Source of the DNA: Odontesthes bonariensis
Taxonomy: Eukaryota > Chordata > Actinopteri > Atheriniformes > Atherinopsidae
NCBI RefSeq assembly: GCF_027942865.1
Contig: NC_134515.1
Span: 30,308,449-30,372,448 of the forward strand
Direction: 5' to 3'
DNA length: 64,000 nt
The notes beneath the pieces were generated by a model. The model saw only the letters and a list, made by a program, of their open reading frames with translations, searched no databases and was not told the DNA's origin. Shown in pieces: positions 10,161 through 22,600 of this stretch; the first letter of the stretch is position 1, and every line of letters starts with the position of its first letter. Position numbers and translations under genes: made by a program.

Positions 10161-13100
10161 TTGAGGAGTCATTTGCTCAACTTCCTGTCATCGTCATTCC
10201 CTCTCTTCTGGCTCTGAGCACAGTTTTAGTGGTGGCTCTGATTTTCTGTAGTCTGCATAAGAATAATCAAAGAGGACAGAGGACCTCAGCTCATTTTACA
10301 AATGGTATGACCTGCAGTAAACCAGTATTCTATTTAATGAACAGAAAATGAAACAAATCCCAAGTTGCTTTACAACCCCAAATAAAAAGAATATTTGGGA
10401 CGGTATGGAAAATGTGAATAAATAAGCTTTGAGTCTTTGATTTATTTTTGACTCTTGTTTCTTTGCAGATGGTATAAACCCAAGATATTTTATGTTTTGT
10501 CATCATCGTCGTCATTTCATTTGTTGAAATGGATCAATTTTTTAAATTTCAGCTCTGCAACTCATGACATACATTGGGAACAGGTGCTTTCAAAGTGCCA
10601 GTAATAAGGTAAAAAAAAGTTATTTCAAACAGTTGATGTCAACAGTTGATTGTAATTATGATTTGGTACCAAAGCAAAGTCCAAGAAAGTCTGAGTCTTT
10701 TAAGAGCAAAGATGGCTAAAGGATCTCCATTTCGTCCGCAAATGTGTGAGAAAATTATTGAAAAAAATTAAAAACAATGTTCATTAAAGACAGATTGGAA
10801 GGGATTTGAATATATCCCCCTCTACAGTGCATAGCATTAAACCCATCTGGAGGAATTTCAGTGCATAAAGTACAAGGACTTTGATTACTGATCCCTCAGA
10901 TGGTGCTCCACGAGGAATCCTCATTCATCAGTAGTTGCTAAAACCACACTGGCAATGAGTTATTGCAATACACTGCAATACAGAGACATTCAAAAATACC
11001 CCTTAAAGCTTTACTGTGCAAAATAGAGGCCTTATGTTCACTTTGTCCAGAGGCGGTGTTGGCTTCTCTGGGCTTGGAGGTATCTGGGATTGACCATCGC
11101 TCAGTGGAAATGTGTGTTGTAGTCAGATAAATCAGTGTTCCAGATCCTTTTTGAAAGAAATGGGCGGTGTGTGCTCCAGGCCAAAGACGAAAAGGAACAT
11201 CCCTAAGTCCAAAAGCTTTCTCTCTTTGGTTATGGAGTAGTATCAATAACTTGGGATAGTTAATTTACACTGCTGTGATGGCAGCATACGCTGCCTTCAA
11301 GACAACATTTTTTCGAAGGACATACATGCATCTTTAAACAAGACAATGCAAAACCACATTGTGCACACATGACTGAGGAAAAAGACAGGTAGAGGTATTT
11401 GACAGTCCTGACCTGTCCTAAATACAGAGAGTGTGGACATTTTAACATAAAGATGTGCAAAGAGAATGATCCTATATTGCTGAACACCTTAAGACATGTT
11501 TGCTGGAAATATTGGACAAAATAAGACCCAAAATGCACCAGAACGCCTTTTAGGTGTTTTGAGGCGGAATGGCAATGTTACAAAGAAGTAAAAGCTTTAC
11601 TGTCCCAACTTTTTTTGGAATGTGTTGGAAGCCTGGAATGAGACAAAATAGATGTAACAAATTAACAAATTAAATAAAGATGACAAGAAAAAAAACATGG
11701 AATTTCTTGGGTTTACTGTATCTGCAGTGAAATATCATTTTGATTTGGAGTTGCAAAAAAGAAGCAGAAAGCAATGATACTTATTTATCGAATTAATAAA
11801 TATCCATATCTCCTCTTGTGTTTTTAACAGGCCAGCAGAGAGCATCTGAGGGTTCAGCTTCTGTAAGCGCTCCAAAGGCTGCTCTGCATCCCTGGGAAAT
11901 CCCTGAAGAGTGTACTCTTGAGGGACAAGAATTTTGGCAACCTGGCCGCTATGGCCCTATTTGTAAAGGTCTGCTCAGGCAGAAAGACGGAGCCTCCTCT
12001 TTTGTGGTGGTGAAGTCTCTTCAAGGTGAGTGTGTCACTATAACCACTCATAATTTGTAATCTGACTACCAGCTTTCTTTATTATTTGTATGTGATATGT
12101 AGATGGCTCCAACCAGCATGAAACTGAAGAGTTTGTGGAGTGGCTTCTCTTCCATGCCACAGTGTGTAAACACCAGAATGTGGTGCAGATGTTGTTCTGT
12201 CAAACAAAGCGTTTGCCCATGCACCTGATTTTAGATGCCTACAACCCAGGGAACCTGCTCCACTACCTCTGGTCACTCAGGAATGTGAGTTGTCCACAGC
12301 TTTGATCGACACCTTCTATTTGATGACTCAATCTTCAATTTCCAGATTTAGCGGATTGACAGGCTTCTATCTTTAACTTTAGAAGAGTCCAAGTGCTGCA
12401 GATCAGCTGCAGAACTTCTCTGAGATGTCAGTGTTTCTGGTGGCAAAGCAGGTTGCTGCTGGTCTGGTGAGTAACTTTTTTTAAAAATCAATTATTCCAT
12501 GCAAAGAGCTAGCAAAAAAGACTAATGCATTCTCTATTTCTCTCCTATGGTACTAGGAAGAACAAAAAAAAACTGTTAATCATAAATTTTGAATCCCTGC
12601 TGATTCAATGACTGAAATGTTTGGCTATATTTGGCTTCGCCCCCAGGATTACCTGATGTCAGAGCACAGGCTGGTGCATGGCGATGTTGCTGCCAGGAAC
12701 ATTTTAATGGGCCCAGGCCTCTCAGCGCGAGTAACTGGACTGGGTGTGGTATTTGAAGGACGAAAAACAAATTCAGCAGTTAAGCAGAGGGCAGCTGAGG
12801 TGCCTCTCAAATGGCAGGCTCCAGAGAGGATTATGATGCAGCTCAGTATCGACAGGAGCGACGTGTAAGGGCAGAGTCATGGCTAAGAAAGTCAAACATA
12901 AACTCATACAATGTGGTGTTTTTTTTTTCCAGAACTTTTTAAATCTTGTTAATAATGTTTGTTAATTATATCTGACTAAAGAAAATATATGATCATAAAT
13001 TTGAAATTGTTTGAAATGTCATTTTTTCCCCCAGGTGGTCTTATGGAATCTTTCTGTGTGAACTGATAACTTTAGGTAAAGAAGCATCTCTTATCATCTA

Positions 13101-14341
13101 TCTCTAAATCAGTAAAAACAAATCTGTATTTAGCCACATTGTTATGGTACCTTCTCAGATTCACACATTTCATATTACCCTGATTTCTGCAAACAGACCA
13201 TCAGTAGCGTTACTGTATGTTTCCAATAAAGGCACATTCATATATTCAAAGATCCCTTTTGTTTTTTCTTTCGAAAAACACCTCAGGGTCTCCCCCATAT
13301 CCTGAGCTGGAGCCTCTGTCAGTGCTTCCAAAACTGCAGGCATCTTATCGAATGAAAAAGCCAGAGAACTGTGGAGCACCTTTGTGAGTATGATTCACAT
13401 TCAACCAAGAGCCAGGTCTACATGACGTGTGAATGGTGTTCATAGAACTGTAGGAAAAACTTGAGCCGTAGACTGGCTAGTGAGTTGTTCTGATAGACTT
13501 GTTATGCTGATGAGAGTATTTTTCCTTGGGTATTTTCTCTCTTAAAGAAACCTTTAAAAAGCGATACAAAGATACAACTTCATTTTCTATTTAAACACTT
13601 CTGTCCTGATTGAAGTGCTCTTCATGGCAAGCGATCCCCCAACAGCATATAAACACAATGTCACCCAACTCGATATATATGCTACAGTCAAAGTCAAAGT
13701 CTATTTGAATTATTTTCGAAGAAAGACTTACATCTTTGTTCATCCTTTGAAGCTTTTCTTGAGCAGTGTCTCCACGGACTAACTTTGGTGAACTTTGGTG
13801 AACTTTGTGTTGGTAAAATAAAGTTTCAAACGCACGAACGAATGGCAAATTTATGTGTCTTTTAAGACAGGAAACAAAAAACTTATCTGCAAATGGAGTT
13901 TGGAAAAAGTACTTTTAAAATTTCCCTTTGAAATGTGAAAATGGTTTCAGGTAAAAATTCAGTAATGATCTTTTTGGAAAACTCAACATGAAAGCACACA
14001 AGCAAAAAAAAACAAATCTCTGACTTGTTTTGCATTGTTTCATTCAATGAAACAGCTGGATGAGCATCCTCGAAGGGTGATGATTCCACCATTTTTTGTC
14101 AGAGGTAGTATTTGTGCGCCTATGGCTTTTTACACAGTTGAGTTTTGAATGTCTTTGATGTGCATGTAGGTATGATCTGATGAAGTACTGCTGGATGTGG
14201 AGTTTCAAAGACCGACCGGCATTTTCAGCCATCATGAAGCTGTTGGATTCATCACTGCACCTCGCTGCCACCAAACCTATCCGTGTTCCTGAGATCATAG
14301 ACATACCTGAGTACAACAGAAAGGCCGGATTTCTCTCGTAG
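10161..14341 (+). CDS. STYK1-like single-pass membrane kinase, likely pseudokinase (5' end missing)
   Basis: Eight exons join in frame: 10161-10304, 11831-12025, 12103-12284, 12383-12466, 12647-12864, 13035-13075, 13287-13383 and 14170-14341, giving about 377 residues to a TAG. The first exon seen encodes a transmembrane segment (LPVIVIPSLLALSTVLVVAL) and a basic cytoplasmic stretch. The kinase domain follows: a degenerate glycine loop (QPGRYGPICKG), the VVVK lysine, the catalytic loop HGDVAARN in place of HRDLAARN, a DFG site replaced by TGLG, KWQAPER, DVWSYGIFLCEL and a C-lobe ending in FKDRPAFSAIMK. The HGDVAARN loop and missing DFG aspartate are hallmarks of STYK1/NOK, so catalysis is doubtful. 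The exon carrying the start codon was not found; the first exon here is entered in phase 1. It could be a teleost paralogue rather than the strict STYK1 orthologue. It converges with tmem269. Confidence 0.85.
10371..11754. mobile_element. DNA transposon remnant in STYK1-like intron
   Basis: The left end TACAACCCCAAATAAAAA and the complement of the right end, TGCAACTCCAAATCAAAA, form imperfect terminal inverted repeats. The sub-terminal sequence GTCCCAACTTTTTTTGGAA is shared in style with the copy at 54200-55584, so both belong to one family that is abundant in teleosts. Its name is not certain to me. No intact transposase frame remains. It fills most of the intron between exons 10161-10304 and 11831-12025. 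Confidence 0.7.
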
Positions 14342-16646
14342 ATCTGTAGACAATTGTGTCATCAACTTGTAAATCTATATGAAGGGAGAATTATATCATC
14401 TAATCTGTAATATCCATCAGCTTTACGTGGTGTTCCACCAGATGAACCTCAGTGTGGGCTGTTGGCCCATCTGTAGCCATCAAATATGTGAAATTCATCG
14501 GATTTACATTAAAATATTGATATGATGCATTAACGGTGCTAAAACCAAGTCATTTCATTCTCATCTCTTTATTGTCAAAATGTACAGACTCAAAAGTACA
14601 GATCTTATTCTGCTATATTTTCCATGTTTTATCACAGGGCAAAGTACAGTTTTTGTATCTGTGATGCTCTTGGCATGCATACATTACTGTGACTTTACAG
14701 TTTGGAAACCAAAACACCCACAAGGGAAAGCTGAATGCACTACTGAATATACGAGAGTAGATCTGTCTCCAGTGCAGACTTTCTATACAGCGCCGGTTAT
14801 CAAAAACCATGTCATGAACCACAGAGCGCTTAAATATTAAATCAGAAGACATGACAATAGTTTTTTTTTTCTCTCTCAAACAAAGGTTTTGATGAATGAA
14901 ATGCTGTTGAGCTCTGTAAGGCAAGTTCATTCACAGTTGATAACCCAAACTGCTTAAACTATAAATTATGGCTTAAAGAAGGATTAAATCATCCAAATTA
15001 CAGGTCCATGCCAGTTCAAGGACGATGATTTTCAAATGGCAGAATCAGAATGAAAAATATGAGATATGAGAAAACTATATACGGTAATCTTTCCATTCGT
15101 CACTCACAGTGCGGAAGCTCAAATACCCACTGCAAAACTCAGTAAGTGATGCCAGAAATGGGTCTTTGCTACAAACGACTGCTCTACAAAAACAAGCAAT
15201 GTCCCTCTTACATAATACCTGCCATGTTTTAATTTCCTGCAGCACTCTCCATGTGATCACAGCCAGAATTAGCTGTAGTGCAAATGGCACGTCACCTAAA
15301 AGTTGAGGAAGGACATGCAGCAAGGTGACACTTTTACCCACTAGATGGCAGGATGACAGGGTTTAATAGCCACTGTGTTTGGCCTCTTCCAAGGATAAAT
15401 TCACACAGAACCACACAAAACAGCCAAAAACTGCCAGTGAAGGGTTTATTCATGGACCACTCATGTTGTGTCTCCACACTGATTTCAGGTGTCGCTGCAA
15501 AGGTTCTGACAAATGACAGAAAAAAAAACACCAGCGAATATCACTGACCAGATGTGGTCCGTTGAAAAGTATGAGACGCGACGATGATCCACTGTGGATT
15601 TACTTACTCTTTCAATCATAATGCCTCTTAAAACAGAGACAAACAAATACAGTGACCTAATAAAATCTCACATAGAGGAAATAAAGATATATGGAAATCT
15701 TACACATCATTTCACAAAAGTGAAAGTCACAACTGAGTGAAAGCAGAAAATCTCAAAAACTAAACAAGAGTCCCTAGTTTATAAAAGCAAGGGTTGTGGT
15801 CTCTTGACTTTTCAATTCAACCTATTTACAACATACATTCAAACAGCAAATCAAACTAGATGAATGACAGAACCAGTTTATGAAAGGGTTCCCTCAGTGA
15901 CTGGATCTATGATCCCTTTATAACGAAACAAGTAGTTTTAGAAGAAATCCTGGCCTTAGCTCCATGTAAGGGAAATTATCGCAATCCTGATACAAACACT
16001 AACAGATGTTAGTCAAGTCAAAACGGGTCTTAATTTGACTGTCCATTACTGTGTTACATATAAATCTGTGAGGACATGGAATTTCTTCTCTCGAAAATGC
16101 TGCTGCGATATCATGTTGTTGGGTCAAAATTGAAAGGCTTCACCTACATTCAAACTCCTTCAATTTCAGTTTGATTTGCGAGTTAGCCACATACGAGGAG
16201 TGAATTTAAAAAAAAAAAAAACTTTTTATATCATATGTGACAAGGTGACATCAACTGGTACCACGTGCAATAAACACTGATGAAATGTTGGATTAATACT
16301 GAAGAAAGGAGAGGTAAACCTGATGAAAATTCAGGGTTTTTTTCAACAAAATGCCACAATGTGCACAGGTATCTGTTTTAATACAACAAAGACAGACAAT
16401 AGCATGAAGGTTAACCCTCACCACTAACAGTAAAATGCTCTCCCTATCCCTCATCCTAACTCTCCTCAGTCAGGCGTCACATCAAAATAAAGAGTAAATA
16501 GAGCAAATGTTGCCCTGTGATGCATGAGCATTTTTTGCTTGGATGCTCCATGGCCGGAGGGAGCAGCAGCAGTCTGGAAGCCTCGGTTCACTCGGATGGG
16601 CCGGAGGTAAACCTACCCGGAGACTTGGACAACGCCAGCACCCCTT
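14342..16646. other. Convergent 3' region between STYK1-like gene and tmem269
   Basis: No coding exon is seen. The two genes point toward each other, so the interval should hold both 3' UTRs. On the minus strand an AATAAA signal can be read near 14568 (GACAATAAAGAG), which could end tmem269. On the plus strand AATAAA occurs near 15679. Choosing between sites is not possible from sequence alone. Confidence 0.45.
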
Positions 16647-19600
16647 TTACACTTTACTGCTCCAAAGGGACGTCGGGAACAAAATGTAGGAGATGGACCA
16701 CAGCAGGTAGTACACACATGCAGGGGGGAAGGAAGAGCAGAACACCATGGCAATTCCTTCAAAAGAAAAAAGTTGAACAAACCAATTGTCAGAACAAACC
16801 TGCGCAGAAGTTTACTTGAATAGCATCAAAATTATTTTTTAAAGGATCATAAAATCCCCAATTCTGCTGTTCAAGAGACAAGATTACGATTAGACTGGAT
16901 CCTTAAACATGACTTTACCTCCGGCATAGACTACTTTCTTCCAAGCTTGGGACTCTAGCACTCTGTCATGGGGGTAGAAGTTCTGACTGATCATGAAGAG
17001 GATCATGGCAACTGCGATGACCCGGAGAACAGCCATGTTTCCCCCTGACAGCAGAGAGGCGCTGGCCAGGATGGCTGATGAGTATATGCAAGGCAGGCCG
17101 CGGTACATGAATGGAATACCTGTTGGAAAAACAGCCACATCAACCCCTTTATTAGTAAAGTAGGAGTGACATGACAGACCGTATTACCAAGAACAGCATA
17201 AGCTATCTCACCGCTTGAGAAGAAACAAAGACGGACGAACACGGACAGGACATAACACATGCAGAGGATGTTGTCTAGCAGGTCAGACGTTCTCAGCAAC
17301 AGTGACGTGGCGATCCCAAAGGTTGTGAAGTCAGCAAAATCATCTAGCTTGGCACCTTAATGTGAAAAACAATGTATGAATTATTAGAACTGCTGATGCC
17401 TGAGCTAAACATTAACCACAAGTGGAAAACATTAAAAAAAAAAAAAAAGAAGTTGCCAAACATCCCAAACTTTCCAGGAGTGGACATCTACGGAAGTTAA
17501 CCTTAAGGTCAGACAATGTAATGCTAATTACAAATGGATAACTTGGAAAAAAAAAGCCAAAAGCTACATCTGAGACTCTACAGGCCTCAGCAGGCATGTT
17601 GAAAATTAAAGTCCATGACATTGCGAGTAGAAAAAGACTTATTATTGTGCTGTTACATTAATTATACTGTTTACTTTTATTTCTCCAGCATGGTCACGGC
17701 CAGCATTACTGGCACGTCGCACATGACAAAACAAAACAAAACAAAACAAAATAAATCCAAGTGGAACGTTCAGTGTCAGCCCAACAGGCAGCCTTTCTAT
17801 AAACAACATTCTCTGCTGCCTTGTCTCTTTATCCCTCAGGAGCACAGAGCATGTTTTTCAGCAGAGGAGGATGAGGTGATTCAGGTCGCGGCTCAAATGA
17901 ACGAGGTGGAATTCCGCAGCTCAGGGTCAACAATTTAAGCAATTTCAGATATGCAGAGAACCCAAAGCAACAGGATAAAAAAGACAATTGGAGCGGGATC
18001 CCGTGGAATTCGGCTGCTTAATCAGAAAGTGATTGTTCATTTGACAAAAATACACGGGAGGCACACCAACGTCCACCTGCAAAGTCAAGCAGAAAAAAAG
18101 CATGTGGAGACACAAAGCCCCATGCAGCCAACAGTGAAGCACCTGGAGCTATTTTGGGCTTCTGAGAAAATGTGAACTAAGAAAAAGTTTATTTATGCAG
18201 CACCTTACCATACGCAAAGGTTATTTAAAGTGCTTTGCGGGCAAAAGTTTAGAAAAATTTTAACTTAATATTAATGTTGTTTGCAATACTAGATCTGTAA
18301 ACAGAGTTGTCTTTAAAATGTAGTTTAACCGCAATGCATGCTTTTAATGGGGTAGCAAGCTACAGTAAAAGTTTAAGAAAAATATAAATGGATCTTTTTT
18401 TTAAAAGCCTCTGATTGGCTGAAGCTCAAATTACATTATATAAAATATGCAAGATTCTTCTCTTAGAAGCTCTGTAAGACTAACCAGAGTTATTCAACAG
18501 CAGGGAGTCTTTCTACTGACTCCCTTTGTTAATGATTTCGTGTGGCCAGATTAGAAAGTCCACACAAAAGACTGTGCGGGAAACCCTGCCAACAACCAAG
18601 CTGAAGTTTATCTTTGGTAAAAGCTATGGGCCACAACACTCCACTTACCCAGTGCAGAGCAGGCATTGAGTTGCCTGGCAACTGCTCCATCTGCCAAATC
18701 TAGCAGGTAGCCAATCAGAACCAGCCAACATGCAGCGTGATGGTGCCTGAACAAAACAAGTGAGTGTTAGGTTGAGCTATTTGATGACAGCAACCCTTTT
18801 GGAAGGGTAAAATATGTGCAAGGTCTCGCCAGTAGAAAAGGGCAGAAACCAACAGTCAGTAAATTAGCTTTAAAAAAATACAGTCCGTTTGAATTTCTGG
18901 GGCTTTATTACACTTAGTACCACTGGTATAAACAACACTTCCATCAGTGTGTATTCATTCTGGTGACCCTGGAGGGCAGAACATAGCAAAGAACTTCTGT
19001 GTGCAAGTTTTCTAATGTGAGTTTTTGGAAGTGTGTCATTTCTGTTCTCTTTAACACAAGGTTAATTCTTGCTTTGGTTTCTGACGTGTCTTTTGTGAAT
19101 CATTGTTTTGCCTTGCACTGTGTTGCGCTTTTGCCCCCCCAGGGTTAGCGCTCCGATGCGCAGGTTCCATGACATCAGACCCATAGATTTTACTCATCCT
19201 GCAGCAGAGTCTGGCACACATTTCAGATAGTAAACTCCATTAACAGCGTATTCACTCACCCGCTAAGACTGCTGAGAATGGAGGCCATGCCCATGACCAT
19301 GTTGGCCATTGACAGAGCATTTGCTGCATTTTTTCGAGCAAACTCTTTAATCTGAAGTCCCGTGGTCTGATCGTTCAGAAAGAGCTTGTTGGTGCACTGG
19401 AAGAAACCTGAGACCAAACAACAGCAGTAGTCAGTAGTTGTCTGTGTTAGGACTACAACCTCTACTGTGATCGGATAACCAGATGACCTTCTGATATTTG
19501 TGTCTGAATGGGATATTTACTTATTATATCTCAATCTGAGTCAAACTTCAGTGGGAGTGAAGCAATCTTAAAGCTTTAGAATACCAGCCATGATGCAGCA

Positions 19601-22600
19601 AAATAATATTGTACACCATATATTGGGGACGCATACTTCAGTATATTGCATCATCACATGCTGTATTGTGTGTTCTTTTACTCTATGTAAAGCCAAGTAT
19701 TACTCCAAATGGATTCCTCGTCTTATGTAAAATAAAATATCACTTACCAAGACGTATGTTTATTGGACGGAGACCAACCTTACGATACATTCATCCATTA
19801 ATAGATCACAAAAATGCATTTGTTACAGTACATTCATTCCGTCAGATGTGCGCTGCCTGTAGCATGCAACAGAAACCAGTGCCTCATTAACTACGAGATA
19901 TCTGTTATGTTACACATATTTTAAGTGATGCAAAACATTGTTACAGTGACATGCAGTAAACTTCAATATGAATAGCTAACATTTAGAAAGGGAAACAGCA
20001 TAAGTACACAGTATCTGAACAGGATGCATGTGAAGTGTTAGCATTTAAATATGAACTTATCGGGGGTCAAATAAACACAAATACTGGTGTGGGGGACAAA
20101 CATTTAGGGAACTACCACATAGCCTACTGGCTACAGTGACAATGATTTGGACCTACTGCATTGACACATACCACACATCAGTTCGATTAGCCTGTTAACG
20201 CTGACCTAACACAAGGACATGGCAGCAGCTCTCACATAGCTTACTGACCGTTAATTCAGCTATTAATAATGCCACTTCAGCCTGGGCTTTAATGGAGATA
20301 GTGGCATTGAGATTCATCTACAACCTTAAAATATTTCCATGTTTTTATAAGATACACTTTACTCCTAAATACTAAACTTCAGGGGATTATGTTGTCAAAG
20401 AAAAAATTTTGCAAATTGCTATGAAAAGAACGATTGGCCTCCTCCTGATTTCTTGGTTTTTTGGGTCTCTCATTAATGGTTAGACTTAAAATACAAGTTT
20501 TAAATTGTAATTTTGTTGATCGAATAACTTACCACCCTGACCGTAATAGCAATTTGTTCCACCATTAGCAGTAATAACTGCAACTAAGTCTACACTTTGT
20601 TATTATTCTAGAGTGGCAAAATGGATTCCGAGGTGTCCTTTGAATCATGTGGGATCATTGTCTTGTTGAACAACTCAGCTGCACTTGATTTTCAACTCAC
20701 TATAAGTAGGTCCACAGTAGATGCCCAATTATGGCCATTTATTAGGCTACTGCCTTTGTCCCAGTACACAAATACGGGAGGTGAATTGGGTTATTGATTG
20801 AAGTATGTTCGACTCCACTACGGCAGGTGGCATTATGCCCCCTTTGGCAATGGATGCTTAACACCAAATTGGACAGTTTTACAGCTCTGTGCATTGCATA
20901 CCGATTGTATGCTGTATTTATAGACCTGGAATGCAAAATATCTCTTGGGATTACTCTCTGTTGTTACCAGCTTCTTCTGTTTCTTTGAAGGCTAGTTTGA
21001 GTATCCGTGAATCTATATACATGCAGGAGTTTTCAGTCTGACTTTAATGTTTATGTGTATTTTAAAACTCTGTAAATCTAAACTTTTTAAGTTAGACTAA
21101 CAATAATTTGAGTAATGTCTTCTTCAATCATGGCAGGCAAAGGATCCCTACAACGTTACACTGCCACCCCCGTGCTTGACTGAAGATATGTTGTTCTTTA
21201 TCTGTAAGGGCAGTTTGTCTTCCAAAAAGTTCCACTTTCAAGTCCTTACTACATGCAATGATCCTTCAAAACATACAGAAGTTGGCATGCTGTCGTGAAA
21301 TTCAGTCGAGCCTCAATGTTTTTCCTTATTAGCATTATCAAGCAGGGTCAGTTAAGAGAGGCCTGATGTTTCTTGACTGATTTCTTCTGATTTTTCATGA
21401 TTCCCTGGATGAGTCACTTTTTGTGGACTTTTGGTTGCTGCCTACTTCTAGGAAAGTTCACTATATAAATTTAAATTTCTGTTTTAGATATTTTTCTCTA
21501 AGTGAACATGCAGGGCTTTGTAAATCTGAAGAATGTGATTATTATATGTCAGCTTGAGTCATAGTAATGTCTAGAGAAGGGAATTTGGTAAGTCCAGAAA
21601 AAAACTACCCTATTGAGTGAAGCGGAACATTCATTGTTTGCGCCCACAAAATCTAATACAGTTCATTTATTGTGTCTATGTTTAGCGATGTGGTTGCCTT
21701 TATCAAACTGACAGGCAAAGTTCACTCTACCTGACATATTTATGGTATTACCAACATGACTACAGGTGTCATTTGCGGAGAACGACAAACCGGATGGACC
21801 AACTCGAAAACAGGCTCACGGCTGAAGGTTGTGTCATGTAAAAATACTTTGTGCAATTATTTGTAAATAAATTATGTCGTTAGGAATTTGCTGTTGTTTC
21901 ATTCACTGGTATTCACTGGAAGCGGCTTTGAGTATTAGCACTATATAAAACTGATCTATTATTATTATTATTATTATTATTGTTGCATCCTGAAAGGTAA
22001 CGATAATTCCCAAGTGTGTCCATTGAAGCACACTAACAAACAAACAAAGAAAGGGTAACACAATACACTTAAAAGTCCTAGAACAATATTCTAAGTACTA
22101 TATCAGACTATAATGGTGAGAACACACCTATTGAAATTTCAACTTCTGCAGGCTCATCAGCTAGACCTAAAACCTGATTTATGGCCGTCTACGGAGGCTA
22201 CTGAAAGGGAGGTGAATTGCTTTGCGTATCCGACAGCCCGACGGAGAACTTCGAAAGGACGGAGAGCCTCAGCGTGACTACGGAGACGGATTGACGGATA
22301 GCGATGGAGAAGCATACTGAGGCCTTAAGGCGACGTAGCCGTTAGCAAGTCCTTTTGTCGAGAACAAGTAACATTAAAGCCAGGATTTTGTTGTCTATCT
22401 TTTTGTGTTTTTTTTTTCTTTAATATTGTTTGGTTGACATGTCTAAAATCTCTTCAATTTGAGTTTTTACTCCGAAGGTATAAAAAATTAATGGAGAAGT
22501 AAAGAATTCACTTCATTCATGCTAACACTACATGCTATGCTACATGTCTCCTTCCACAGACATTAGCTTAAGTATCACTTCATATATGTCACTTTGACCT

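Noticed and set aside
16517..16819. 100-residue plus-strand open frame.
   Set aside because: It lies antisense to the final tmem269 exon, which explains the open frame; it has no family features.
22165..22330. CpG-richer patch with GACGGA motifs considered as a regulatory island.
   Set aside because: It is short, begins with a phrase common in fish repeats (CCTGATTTATGG), and lies deep in an intron; a repeat fragment is more likely.
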